The notes beneath the pieces were generated by a model. It was not told the origin of the DNA, ran no database searches, and saw only the letters and a program-made list of their open reading frames with translations. Below, piece by piece: positions 9,362 to 17,478 of a DNA stretch of 64,000 nucleotides. The DNA comes from Luteirhabdus salina. GTDB lineage: Bacteria > Bacteroidota > Bacteroidia > Flavobacteriales > Flavobacteriaceae. Position 1 is the first letter of the stretch. Each line of letters starts with the position of its first letter. Location: NCBI GenBank assembly GCA_025384855.1, contig JALAHT010000005.1:62001-126000 (forward strand), read 5' to 3'. The position numbers were made by a program, and so were the translations under genes.

Positions 9362-10126
9362 TTATCCGTTTTTTTCAATTAGTTCTTGGGCCAAGCTCAA
9401 GTAATTGTTGGCACCTTTACTACCCGCATCGTAGCTAATAATACTTTCGCCATAACTCGGGGCTTCACTTAAACGCACATTTCGCATAATGATTGTCTTA
9501 AATACCATTTCATCGAAATGCTTCTTCACCTCATCTACCACTTGGTTTGAAAGGCGTAGCCGCTTATCGTACATTGTTAGCAACAACCCTTCAATATCTA
9601 ATTTATTGTTATGAATTTTCTGCACGCTTTTGATGGTATTCAGCAGTTTACCCAATCCTTCCAAGGCGAAATATTCACATTGAATCGGAATAATGACCGA
9701 ATCGGCTGCCGTCAGGGCATTCAAGGTTAGCAGTCCGAGAGAAGGAGCACAGTCTATTAAGATATAATCGTAATCTTTTCGAAGATCTCCGATAGCAGTC
9801 TTCAACATGCTTTCGCGTTTGTCTTGGTCGACTAATTCGATTTCAATCGCGACGAGGTCGATATGTGCGGGAATTACATCGAGATTCGGAGAATTGGTCG
9901 ACATAATCGCTTCCTTCGCGGAAATGGTATGCTCTAGGATTTGATAGGTGCCTTTTTCGACTTCCTCTACATCAATCCCTAATCCTGAAGTGGCATTCGC
10001 CTGGGGATCGGCATCGATAAGCAGCACCTTTTTCTCCAAAACACCCAAAGAAGCTGCCAAATTAACTGAGGTTGTGGTCTTTCCTACACCTCCCTTTTGA
10101 TTTGCAATGGCTATTATTTTACCCAT
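9362..10126 (-). CDS. parA: Chromosome partitioning ATPase ParA (Soj)
   Basis: 254 aa. Deviant Walker A KGGVGKTT at 11-18, LLIDADPQANATSGLG (Walker A' and ADP contacts) and DYILIDCAPSLGLLTLNAL (Walker B and switch) are all present. Length and motifs are those of a chromosomal ParA/Soj that forms nucleoid-bound ATP dimers and moves ParB-parS. First gene of the operon, with a good promoter just upstream and the 126-bp tandem array behind it. Confidence 0.96.
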   Translation of the reverse strand: MGKIIAIANQKGGVGKTTTSVNLAASLGVLEKKVLLIDADPQANATSGLGIDVEEVEKGTYQILEHTISAKEAIMSTNSPNLDVIPAHIDLVAIEIELVDQDKRESMLKTAIGDLRKDYDYILIDCAPSLGLLTLNALTAADSVIIPIQCEYFALEGLGKLLNTIKSVQKIHNNKLDIEGLLLTMYDKRLRLSNQVVDEVKKHFDEMVFKTIIMRNVRLSEAPSYGESIISYDAGSKGANNYLSLAQELIEKNG

Positions 10127-10149
10127 TAAGTCTGTTATGGTTTACCGGC

Positions 10150-10180
10150 TAAAAATACGATTAATTCTATGGAATAGAAA
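10150..10180 (-). promoter_or_regulatory. Promoter of the parA operon
   Basis: Reverse strand TTTC (10180-10177), 19 nt spacer, TATTTTTA (10157-10150). This differs by one base in each box from the Bacteroidota consensus. It ends 24 nt before the parA ATG. Confidence 0.55.
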
Positions 10181-10249
10181 CCCTTTTTGTTAACAGGAAG
10201 TGAACAAATTCAGGGATTTTCAACTAATTGAGGGTTATGGCTTTGCTTA

Positions 10250-10643
10250 TTCGGCAAGAATCATCTTTGATTGGTTACGTAACGGCAAAAGCTCCAAAAG
10301 CCCATGGCTTACTAAAATAGGTCTTTTGTCACTTTTGTCACCCACCCAAATGTGGGATATGCAATTACTTTCCTTTTTTGGCACGAATCATACTGTTTGG
10401 TTGTGTACCGGCAAAAGCTCCAAAAGCCCATGGCTTGCTAAAAAAGATCTTTTGTCACTTTTGCCACCCACCCAAATGTGGGATATGCAATTACTTTCCT
10501 TTTTTGGCACGGATCATACTGTGTGGTTGTGTACCGGCAAAAGCTCCAAAAGCCCATGGCTTGCTAAAAAAGGTCTTTTGTCACTTTTGCCACCCACCCA
10601 AATGTGGGATATGCAATTACTTTCCTTTTTTGGCACGAATCAT
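10250..10643. repeat. 126-bp direct tandem repeat, about 3.1 copies
   Basis: Copies start with CGGCAAAAGCTCC at 10283, 10409 and 10535, exactly 126 nt apart, with a few substitutions between copies; a diverged partial copy precedes them from about 10250. Read on the reverse strand each unit contains the last codons and stop of the adjacent SDR gene (ATGATYCGTGCC...AAGTAA), and the array ends exactly where homology with the SDR coding sequence would continue (10643). The unit length is divisible by three, which leaves a long open frame with three 42-residue repeats on the forward strand; I regard that frame as a by-product. The array fills the 490 bp between parA and the SDR gene. Only the par promoter at 10150-10180 was found there besides the array. 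Confidence 0.93.
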
Positions 10644-10666
10644 CTGTTCGAGCATATCCCACATTT
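10600..10666. repeat. 15-bp inverted repeat spanning the SDR stop codon
   Basis: AAATGTGGGATATGC at 10600-10614 and its exact reverse complement at 10652-10666, separated by 37 nt that hold the last nine SDR codons and stop. The distal arm is also present in each upstream tandem copy, while the coding-side arm is in the gene (codons for EMWDML). It could fold as a long hairpin at the end of the SDR transcript. Confidence 0.85.
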
Positions 10667-11498
10667 CCTCGGGGACTTGCTCTAACAAATTCATCTGACC
10701 GGCACCTTTCAACCATTCGCCACCATCGATGGTAACGACCTCGCCGTTCATATAGGCAGAAAAATCGGAAACTAGATACGCGGCCAAATTGGCCAATTCC
10801 TGATGGTCACCAACCCGCTTTAACGGTACTTTCTTAGCTAAATCGAACTTTTCCTTTAAATCGCCAGGTAGCAATCGGTCCCAGGCACCTTTGGTTGGAA
10901 AAGGTCCGGGTGCAATAGCATTAAAGCGCATGCCATATTTTGCCCATTCCACCGCCAAGGAACGTGTCATGGCCAACACTCCAGCCTTTGCGCAGGCACT
11001 AGGCACTACATAAGCGGAACCTGTGTAGGCGTAGGTAGTAACAATATTAAGAACCGTTTTATTTTTTTCCTCAGCATCAATCCAATGCTTTCCAAAAGCC
11101 AGTGTGCAGTTTTTGGTTCCTTTTAGCACGATATCGATAATGGTATCAAAAGCATTGGCACTCAGTCGCTCCGTAGGAGAGATGAAATTTCCGGCAGCGT
11201 TGTTCAATAGCACATCAACAGAGCCAAAAGCTTCAACCGACTCCTTCACCATGTTTTCAACCTGATCGTAATGCCGAACATCGCATTGCACTGGATGGAC
11301 CTTTCCACCGGTTAACGATTCCAATTCATCTTTTACCTTTTCGAGTTTTTCGATATTTCGGGAGGTAATGACGACATTGGCACCTAATTCCAAGAAATAG
11401 GTAGTCATCGATTTTCCTAGTCCGCTACCACCGCCGGTAACTACAATTGTTTTGCCTTTTAAGGCATCATCACGAAGCATTTTTGCTGAAGTATCCAT
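10617..11498 (-). CDS. SDR family oxidoreductase, 2,4-dienoyl/trans-2-enoyl-CoA reductase-like
   Basis: 293 aa, ATG at 11498. Classical Rossmann features: TGGGSGLG cofactor loop at about 21-28, NNAAGN, and YAYTGSAYVVPSACAKAGV, where the catalytic Tyr-x3-Lys is not clean (SAC-AK), a feature seen in the peroxisomal 2,4-dienoyl-CoA reductase/enoyl-CoA reductase branch. C-terminal GEVVTIDGGEWL is typical. It probably acts in fatty acyl-CoA metabolism, which fits its position beside the propionyl/methylmalonyl-CoA genes. Its last codons lie inside an inverted repeat and have been copied into a tandem array downstream. Substrate is inferred only. Confidence 0.85.
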   Translation of the reverse strand: MDTSAKMLRDDALKGKTIVVTGGGSGLGKSMTTYFLELGANVVITSRNIEKLEKVKDELESLTGGKVHPVQCDVRHYDQVENMVKESVEAFGSVDVLLNNAAGNFISPTERLSANAFDTIIDIVLKGTKNCTLAFGKHWIDAEEKNKTVLNIVTTYAYTGSAYVVPSACAKAGVLAMTRSLAVEWAKYGMRFNAIAPGPFPTKGAWDRLLPGDLKEKFDLAKKVPLKRVGDHQELANLAAYLVSDFSAYMNGEVVTIDGGEWLKGAGQMNLLEQVPEEMWDMLEQMIRAKKGK

Positions 11499-11570
11499 AG
11501 CTTTTTTTTAGTGTCTTGTAAAAATACGGAAAAGCAACATTTTTACTATGCATGCATAGCAGATATTTCT

Positions 11571-12110
11571 CTATCTGACTTGCGGAATACTTCGATAAAG
11601 TACGCAAGGGTTTAACGGACTATCCTTATCGAGTTTTGGGTGAAGAAAGGTTTTGATGTATTCCATCCCGATGCGCTGCATCACTTTTTCTGAAGGCTCG
11701 TTCTGAACGGGAGTATGTGAATAGATTTCGGCTAGTTTACATTTATTGAAGCCAAATTCCAAACAGGCTTTTGCCGCTTCGGTAGCATATCCCTTTCCCC
11801 AGACGTCACGTTTGAAGCGCCACCCGATATCGACTGAAGGTGTGAAGTCACTTTCAAAGGTTTGGTACATCAATCCCGTGAAACCAATAAACATTCCTGT
11901 GGAAAGTTCATCTACGGCAAAATAAGTATATTCCTTCTCGTAGAAATGTGTTGAAAACCGATGCATAAGCTGTTCGGTTTCCGATTTTGAAAGTAGGGAT
12001 GGGAAATGCTTCATCACTTCAGCATCCTGACCCATTTTAGCAAAAGGTTCGAGGTCTGAAGTATGCCAATTGCGTAAGCCGAGGCGTTCAGTTTGTATGC
12101 TATAGTTCAC
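11571..12110 (-). CDS. GNAT family N-acetyltransferase (RimJ/RimL type)
   Basis: 179 aa. GTG start at 12110 overlaps the TAG stop of the upstream mutase gene by one base. TERLGLRNWHTSDLEPF at the N-terminus, DIGWRFKRDVWGKGYATEAAKACLEFGF (acetyl-CoA binding R/Q-x-x-G-x-G/A region) and NEPSEKVMQRIGM near the C-terminus are the usual RimJ/RimL-like pattern. Likely acetylates an amino group of a protein N-terminus or small molecule; acceptor unknown. Probably co-transcribed with the methylmalonyl-CoA mutase genes, but nothing links its function to them. Confidence 0.88.
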   Translation of the reverse strand: MNYSIQTERLGLRNWHTSDLEPFAKMGQDAEVMKHFPSLLSKSETEQLMHRFSTHFYEKEYTYFAVDELSTGMFIGFTGLMYQTFESDFTPSVDIGWRFKRDVWGKGYATEAAKACLEFGFNKCKLAEIYSHTPVQNEPSEKVMQRIGMEYIKTFLHPKLDKDSPLNPCVLYRSIPQVR

Positions 12111-14245
12111 TATTCAGAAACGGAATCAATCAATATTTGAAGCAATTCGATGGCTGCTTGGGATATTTTTGTTCCAGGTCCATAGACGGCTACAGCACCT
12201 GCATCGAACAAGAATTGATAATCTTGGGAGGGAATTACACCGCCAACGATAACCATTATATCCTCGCGACCTAATTTTTCAAGTTCGGTAACGACTTGCG
12301 GGACCAAGGTCTTATGACCGGCGGCCAAGGACGAAACCCCTAGAATATGGACATCATTTTCAACTGCTTGCTTTGCAGCTTCCGCAGGTGTTTGGAACAA
12401 TGGTCCGATATCGACATCGAAGCCAACATCGGCATAACCGGTAGCGACAACCTTTGCGCCACGATCGTGACCATCCTGTCCCATTTTGGCAATCATGATT
12501 CGCGGCCTCCTGCCTTCCAGTTCAGCAAATTGATTGGCCATTTCCCTTGCTTTTGCAAATGATGGATCTTGTTTCACTTCCTTACTATACACTCCTGATA
12601 CGGATTGAATATTCGCTTTATACCGTCCGAAAACCTCTTCCAACGCACTGGATATTTCACCTAAAGTTGCACGTTCGCGAGCGGCATCGACGGCTAAAGC
12701 TAGTAAATTTCCGTCACCCGTTTCGGCAGATTGTGTTAGTTTTTTTAGTGCTGCGGTTACCTTTTCGTTGTCGCGTTCTTTTTTGATTCGTTCTAATTGC
12801 TCGATTTGGGATGTTCGTACTTTTTGATTATCCACATCCAGAATATCGATGGGGTCTTCCTTTTTCAAACGGTATTTATTAGTACCCACAATAATATCCT
12901 GTCCACTATCAATCTTCGCCTGCTTTCGCGCCGCAGCTTCTTCAATCCGAAGTTTTGGGATACCTTTTTCAATCGCTTTAGTCATTCCCCCAAGCTCTTC
13001 AACTTCCTCGATCAATGCCCAAGCCTTTTCGGCAATTTCCTGTGTTAAGGTTTCCACATAATAACTTCCCGCCCACGGATCGACCGTTTTGGTAATGTTG
13101 GTTTCCTCTTGAAGATAAATCTGCGTATTCCGGGCAATCCGTGCCGAAAAATCGGTCGGCAGCGCAATAGCTTCATCCAATGCATTTGTGTGTAAGGATT
13201 GTGTGCCTCCGAAGGCAGCGGCTGCCGCTTCAATACAAGTTCTAGCTACATTATTGAAGGGGTCTTGCTCAGTTAGGCTCCATCCACTGGTCTGACAATG
13301 GGTTCTTAGAGAAAGTGATTTTGGATTCTTTGGGTTGAATTGTTTCACCAACTTTGCCCAAAGCATTCGTGCAGCTCGCATTTTTGCGATTTCCATAAAA
13401 TGGTTCATCCCAATCGCCCAAAAGAAGGAAAGGCGTGGCGCAAAACTATCGATGTCCATCCCCGCTTCAATCCCGGTTCGGATGTACTCTAAACCATCGG
13501 CTAGCGTATAGGCCAATTCGATGTCACAAGTAGCACCTGCTTCCTGCATATGATAGCCCGAAATGGAAATACTGTTGAATTTCGGCATGTTCTGCGAGGT
13601 AAATTCAAAAATATCACTGATGATCTTCATAGAAGGCGTAGGTGGATAGATATACGTATTTCGCACCATAAATTCCTTCAAAATATCGTTTTGGATGGTT
13701 CCCTTAAGCTGTTCCGGTTTCACTCCTTGCTCTTCGGCTGCCACAATGTAAAATGCCATAATGGGTAAAACGGCTCCGTTCATGGTCATCGATACGCTCA
13801 TTTCTTCCAACGGAATCTGATCGAAGAGAATTTTCATATCCTCCACACTGTCGATAGCAACCCCCGCTTTTCCCACGTCGCCAAAAACCCGTTCGTGATC
13901 GCTGTCGTAACCGCGGTGCGTGGCAAGGTCGAATGCAACCGACAATCCTTTTTGCCCTGCCGCTAAATTTCGTCGGTAAAAGGCATTGCTTTCCTCCGCT
14001 GTGGAAAATCCTGCATATTGTCGAATGGTCCACGGTCTGCGGACATACATGGTAGAATATGGGCCGCGAAGGTATGGAGGAATTCCGGCAGCATACTTCA
14101 AATGTGTAAGGTCATCTACATCGGAAGCCGAATAGGTCCGTTTAATATCGATGCCTTCGGAAGTAGCATAAGTTTTCTCTTTTTTCTGTCGTTCCGAAGA
14201 TGTTTCAGTTTGAAGGGTTATATGTTGAATGTCTTTTCTACTCAT
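12110..14245 (-). CDS. scpA: Methylmalonyl-CoA mutase, catalytic large subunit
   Basis: 711 aa. The N-terminal TIM barrel has [20 protein letters not shown] and the substrate/CoA region [18 protein letters not shown]; the C-terminal cobalamin domain has DGHDRG (His lower axial ligand of adenosylcobalamin), [14 protein letters not shown] and the GG loop VIVGGVIP. It interconverts (R)-methylmalonyl-CoA and succinyl-CoA. The small subunit gene lies just upstream, separated only by a 63-codon membrane protein gene that overlaps this start by 8 nt. The propionyl-CoA carboxylase subunits at 19.7-23.2 kb supply the preceding step; no epimerase is in the window. Confidence 0.95.
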   Translation of the reverse strand: MSRKDIQHITLQTETSSERQKKEKTYATSEGIDIKRTYSASDVDDLTHLKYAAGIPPYLRGPYSTMYVRRPWTIRQYAGFSTAEESNAFYRRNLAAGQKGLSVAFDLATHRGYDSDHERVFGDVGKAGVAIDSVEDMKILFDQIPLEEMSVSMTMNGAVLPIMAFYIVAAEEQGVKPEQLKGTIQNDILKEFMVRNTYIYPPTPSMKIISDIFEFTSQNMPKFNSISISGYHMQEAGATCDIELAYTLADGLEYIRTGIEAGMDIDSFAPRLSFFWAIGMNHFMEIAKMRAARMLWAKLVKQFNPKNPKSLSLRTHCQTSGWSLTEQDPFNNVARTCIEAAAAAFGGTQSLHTNALDEAIALPTDFSARIARNTQIYLQEETNITKTVDPWAGSYYVETLTQEIAEKAWALIEEVEELGGMTKAIEKGIPKLRIEEAAARKQAKIDSGQDIIVGTNKYRLKKEDPIDILDVDNQKVRTSQIEQLERIKKERDNEKVTAALKKLTQSAETGDGNLLALAVDAARERATLGEISSALEEVFGRYKANIQSVSGVYSKEVKQDPSFAKAREMANQFAELEGRRPRIMIAKMGQDGHDRGAKVVATGYADVGFDVDIGPLFQTPAEAAKQAVENDVHILGVSSLAAGHKTLVPQVVTELEKLGREDIMVIVGGVIPSQDYQFLFDAGAVAVYGPGTKISQAAIELLQILIDSVSE

Positions 14246-14429
14246 ACGTCAATACAGTTCGAATAATCATAAAAATCATAAAGGCTATAAACAAAAAGCC
14301 TACGGCAATTACCAGATAGCGGTTCCATTTCTTCTCCACCATCACGCCATTGATGCCCGTTCGAATCAGTCCGATACCCAACAGTGCAAATATGATGGCA
14401 AGGATAATTTGTAAAGAAATACCGCTCAT
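14238..14429 (-). CDS. Small two-helix membrane protein between the mutase subunit genes
   Basis: 63 aa. Two hydrophobic helices (about 5-27 and 38-58) are separated by a basic loop (VMVEKKWNR). It begins 2 nt after the stop of the mutase small subunit and overlaps the start of the large subunit by 8 nt, which is the spacing of a translated, coupled gene. I do not recognise a family. The inner membrane location is a prediction. The tight fit in the operon, absence of a better alternative frame and hydrophobic pattern argue that it is real. Confidence 0.7.
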   Translation of the reverse strand: MSGISLQIILAIIFALLGIGLIRTGINGVMVEKKWNRYLVIAVGFLFIAFMIFMIIRTVLTYE

Positions 14430-14431
14430 AG

Positions 14432-15808
14432 TTATTCCGTTTCTAATCGTTCTTGTTCCAACTTTTCGGCTAGGCGCTTTGGAAGGATGGGTTCCAGCAG
14501 CGTTTTTCGTTTGTCTGTTTTTAAGAAAGGATAAAGTTCTAGATCGTCTTTCATTCGATCTTGTTTGTTCGGATGATAATTGGTTCCGAGTAATTTCAAG
14601 GTTCCTTCCTCAAATAATTGTTGTTCCTTGGCGGCACTTTCCTTTATTTTCTGTTGAATTTTTCCCTCTTTCAACTGTGAAAGGAAGCCGCCTCCTTTTT
14701 CGATATCCTTAAACAGTGCTAGCGCTTTTTCCGCTATTGAAGTAGTCAAACTTTCAATATAGTAGGTTCCGTCAGATGGATTGCTAACCGTATCGAAATA
14801 ACTTTCTTCCTTCAGTACCAACAATTGGTTACGGGAAATTCGCTCCCCAAAATCGTTGCTTTTATGGTACAAGGCATCGTACGGCTGATTGCAAACGGCA
14901 TCGGCACCGCCTAATACGGCCGACATACACTCAGTTGTGGTCCGGAGCATGTTTACGTTATAGTCGTAAAGGGTTTTGTTCCGACGCGATGGCGTAGCCA
15001 AAATATGGCATTCCTCTTTAGCACCATATTCCATTGCTAAAACAGCATATACTTTTCGAAGCGCTCTGATTTTGGCAATCTCAAAGAAATAATTCGATCC
15101 CATTGCCATTTTGAAAGTAAGCGTAGTCTCAGAAAGCCACTCTTTTTCTGAATAATGGTTCAGGTATTCGTTGGCATGGGCAAGTGCATAGGCAACTTGC
15201 TGTACGACGTTGGCACCAGCATTTTGATAGGTTGCCGTATCTACACTCAATAAATGGTGCTTAGCGTATTGGGAACTAAGAGTGTCCAAAATCTGATGAT
15301 CCTCCTTTAAGGAATGATACCAATTGCCACTTCTTCCCAGGTTACCGATAAGATCGATGTTATAATATACGGTTGCCTTTTTTTGAGTGAAGAAGTCGAT
15401 TAACTTTCTATAAAACTCTTCTGGAAGAAATTCTAGATTAAGATAAATCGTGATTTCCCCAAACGGCAAATTTTGAAACGTTTTTTCAATATCGAAAGAT
15501 TCGGTTGCAGAAAAATACAATGCTTCCGCACCGCGATTAATTGAATCGATGGCTAGTTCGTTCGCTATTTTTTCGTCATCGATAAAGACTGCTTGGGTAA
15601 CGGACCACGTTTTCGGTTGACCGGGAATAGGAGGGAAGGACTGTTCGAAATCGTCTGGATGATAAAACGGTTTTACGTCGATACCCTCTGGGGAATGCCA
15701 AAGCAAGGCTTCATTATAATCGCCCCCTTTCAGGTCGACCTGAATTTTCTGTTTCCATTCCTTGGCTGAAACGGGCGGAAAATCGTCAAATAAATTATTC
15801 ATTCTCAT
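14432..15808 (-). CDS. mutA: Methylmalonyl-CoA mutase small (non-catalytic) subunit
   Basis: About 458 aa (ATG at 15808; a second ATG at 15802 is equally possible). Homologous to the N-terminal barrel of the large subunit (LLWHSPEGIDVKPFYHPDD, SNDFGERISRNQLLVLKEESYFD, NPSDGTYYIESLT) but lacks the cobalamin-binding DxHxxG domain, as is normal for the small subunit of heterodimeric mutases; it is shorter than many MutA proteins. It would stabilise the catalytic subunit. It overlaps the FtsB-like gene upstream. Confidence 0.9.
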   Translation of the reverse strand: MRMNNLFDDFPPVSAKEWKQKIQVDLKGGDYNEALLWHSPEGIDVKPFYHPDDFEQSFPPIPGQPKTWSVTQAVFIDDEKIANELAIDSINRGAEALYFSATESFDIEKTFQNLPFGEITIYLNLEFLPEEFYRKLIDFFTQKKATVYYNIDLIGNLGRSGNWYHSLKEDHQILDTLSSQYAKHHLLSVDTATYQNAGANVVQQVAYALAHANEYLNHYSEKEWLSETTLTFKMAMGSNYFFEIAKIRALRKVYAVLAMEYGAKEECHILATPSRRNKTLYDYNVNMLRTTTECMSAVLGGADAVCNQPYDALYHKSNDFGERISRNQLLVLKEESYFDTVSNPSDGTYYIESLTTSIAEKALALFKDIEKGGGFLSQLKEGKIQQKIKESAAKEQQLFEEGTLKLLGTNYHPNKQDRMKDDLELYPFLKTDKRKTLLEPILPKRLAEKLEQERLETE

Positions 15809-16130
15809 TGTCTTTTTTCACGCTATCGGCGTGTTCTATAATATAGATATCTTCACCTTCTTTCTTAAGATAGTATTTTTCACGCGCAAACCGTTCTACT
15901 TGGTCGCTATCCTTCATCTTTTCCATAAAGCGTTTGTCCTTTTCGATTTCAGACTGATAATATTCCTTGTTTTCCTCAAGGCCTTCAATATCATCGTCCA
16001 ATTCCTTATGAATCAAAAAGGAATTCGTATCGAAAAACAACATCCAAATCACAAATACCAACAGAATAAGCACATACGTATTCGTTGCTATCTTAAACCA
16101 TCGCTTATTTTGGAGGTTCTTCAGATTCAT
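15795..16130 (-). CDS. FtsB/DivIC-type septum formation initiator protein
   Basis: 111 aa. Short cytoplasmic N-terminus, a single membrane helix (about 17-33), then a coiled coil (KELDDDIEGLEENKEYYQSE) and the family motif MEKMKDSDQVERFAREKYYLKKEGEDI. This is the bitopic topology of FtsB/DivIC, which bridges FtsQ and FtsL in the divisome. It starts inside the stop of udk (ATGA overlap) and overlaps the mutase small-subunit gene, so it is embedded in a metabolic operon. Confidence 0.87.
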   Translation of the reverse strand: MNLKNLQNKRWFKIATNTYVLILLVFVIWMLFFDTNSFLIHKELDDDIEGLEENKEYYQSEIEKDKRFMEKMKDSDQVERFAREKYYLKKEGEDIYIIEHADSVKKDNENE

Positions 16131-16744
16131 TGTTGGGCTACCAATTTTTGATGAATGATACTTCGTATAACGTCTACAGCCACAGTATTGTATCGATTGG
16201 TCGGAATAATAATATCGGCGTATTCCTTCGTCGGCTCAATAAATTGCTGATGCATGGGCTTCAGCGTGTTTTGGTAGCGACCGAGCACCTCTTCGAGGTC
16301 GCGGCCCCGTTCGGCGATATCGCGTTTCAATCTTCGAATTAATCGCTCGTCGCTATCGGCATGCACATATATCTTGATATCAAAAAGCTTTCGAATTTCA
16401 GGATGGGTAAGGATTAAGATACCTTCCACGATGATGACTTCCCTTGGGTGCGTGGTTTCCGTTTCGCCCGTCCGGTTATGATCTTTAAAGCTATACACCG
16501 GCTGTTCGATGGCATTTCCCTTACGCAATTCCTCTAGGTGCGATACCAACAAATCGAAGTCGATGCTGTTCGGATGATCGAAGTTGATCTTCACCCGTTC
16601 TTCGTAGGGTAAGTGACTAAGATCCTTGTAATACGAATCTTGTGAAATGATGCAAACTTCTTCCTTCGGAAGTTCCGCCACGATTTGGTCGACAACAGTT
16701 GTTTTTCCGCTTCCCGTTCCGCCAGCAATACCGATGATAAGCAT
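16127..16744 (-). CDS. udk: Uridine kinase
   Basis: Start taken at ATG 16744 (MLIIGIAGGTGSGKTT); an upstream TTG frame adds seven residues but would place the start on the likely promoter. 205 aa. P-loop GGTGSGKTT at 8-16, SQDSYYKDL and FDHPNSIDFD are diagnostic of uridine/cytidine kinase, and RRLKRDIAERGRDLEEVL is the lid region. It phosphorylates uridine and cytidine in pyrimidine salvage. Upstream, reverse-strand TACCTTTG at 16770-16763 matches a -7 box, though its -33 partner is poor. Overlaps the FtsB-like gene by 4 nt. Confidence 0.93.
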   Translation of the reverse strand: MLIIGIAGGTGSGKTTVVDQIVAELPKEEVCIISQDSYYKDLSHLPYEERVKINFDHPNSIDFDLLVSHLEELRKGNAIEQPVYSFKDHNRTGETETTHPREVIIVEGILILTHPEIRKLFDIKIYVHADSDERLIRRLKRDIAERGRDLEEVLGRYQNTLKPMHQQFIEPTKEYADIIIPTNRYNTVAVDVIRSIIHQKLVAQQ

Positions 16745-16863
16745 GAAATGTAAGGTTTCTTGCAAAGGTAGGGAAAATGTTGTTGCGATAGGCTGTATGC
16801 TATAAGCTGTATGTAATTTTAGGAGGTAGGAGATAATATTTTAAACACCCAACACCACTTCAT

Positions 16864-16912
16864 AATTCTACATTCTCAATTCTGAATTCTCAATTCTCAA
16901 TTCTGCATTCTG
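16864..16912. repeat. Heptanucleotide tandem repeat, 7 copies
   Basis: Seven consecutive 7-mers of the form [A/C]ATTCT[A/C/G] with perfect spacing (49 bp). It lies between the cytochrome c gene stop and the udk promoter region. No coding role seen. Confidence 0.85.
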
Positions 16913-16930
16913 TGCCACATTGTTCCCCAA

Positions 16931-17392
16931 TTATTCCTTCTCCACCTTTGCAACCTCTTCCTCGGTCACCATTTCGTCCTGTGAGTTGCCCCAACGGTTC
17001 ATGACATAATTCATGACATCGGCGACTTCTTGGTCGGATAAGCCCATTGGAACCATAATGCCATCGTAAGTTTTGCCATTCACTACTATTTCACCTTTCT
17101 GACCGTATTTTACGGCTCGGATGCTTTCGGTCCGCTTATCGCGAAGCCAACTACTATTTGCTAAAGGAGGAAAATTTCCGGGAATGCCTTGTCCGTTCGC
17201 CAAATGGCATTGCATACAGAAATCGGTATACACCATACCGCCACGTTCCATGCTTTCCTCTAAAGGGGTTTGTTGTGTTTTTTCGGTACTTTCTGTTGCA
17301 CCGATTTTAATGTTTTCTGAAGTATCCTTCTTATCGTTTTTACAAGATGCTAGTGTGATGAATACTGAAAAGACGAGAATATAGTTTGTCAT
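16931..17392 (-). CDS. Lipoprotein cytochrome c, partner of the PQQ-type dehydrogenase
   Basis: Start placed at ATG 17392 because it gives a lipoprotein signal (MTNYILVFSVFITLASCK, Cys17); the open frame further upstream crosses a palindromic repeat and has no signal character. 153 aa. One haem motif FCMQCH, a likely Met ligand in IMVPMGLSDQEVADVMNYV, and NGQGIPGNFPPLANSSW are the standard class I cytochrome c pattern of dehydrogenase partners. Probably anchored in the periplasm, accepting electrons from the dehydrogenase encoded 86 nt upstream. Confidence 0.88.
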   Translation of the reverse strand: MTNYILVFSVFITLASCKNDKKDTSENIKIGATESTEKTQQTPLEESMERGGMVYTDFCMQCHLANGQGIPGNFPPLANSSWLRDKRTESIRAVKYGQKGEIVVNGKTYDGIMVPMGLSDQEVADVMNYVMNRWGNSQDEMVTEEEVAKVEKE

Positions 17393-17433
17393 GGTTTGAT
17401 TTGTTGTTTTAGGATAAGTTGTAGTATTAGTGA

Positions 17434-17453
17434 CCTCTCGACTGCACTCGAGG
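17434..17453. repeat. Short palindromic intergenic repeat
   Basis: CCTCTCGACTGCACTCGAGG, an imperfect palindrome with TCGA arms around a 6-nt loop, lies in the 86-nt gap between the sugar dehydrogenase and cytochrome genes. It resembles the CTCGACTGCGCTCGAG-type dispersed intergenic elements that I recall from flavobacterial genomes. Confidence 0.55.
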
Positions 17454-17478
17454 TGGACATAATGAATTATCAAAAAGA

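Noticed and set aside
10200-10685. 161-codon forward frame with three 42-residue repeats
   Set aside because: It is created by a 126-bp DNA tandem repeat whose unit is divisible by three; it has no recognisable domain, has another overlapping frame with the same property, and runs antisense into the SDR gene.
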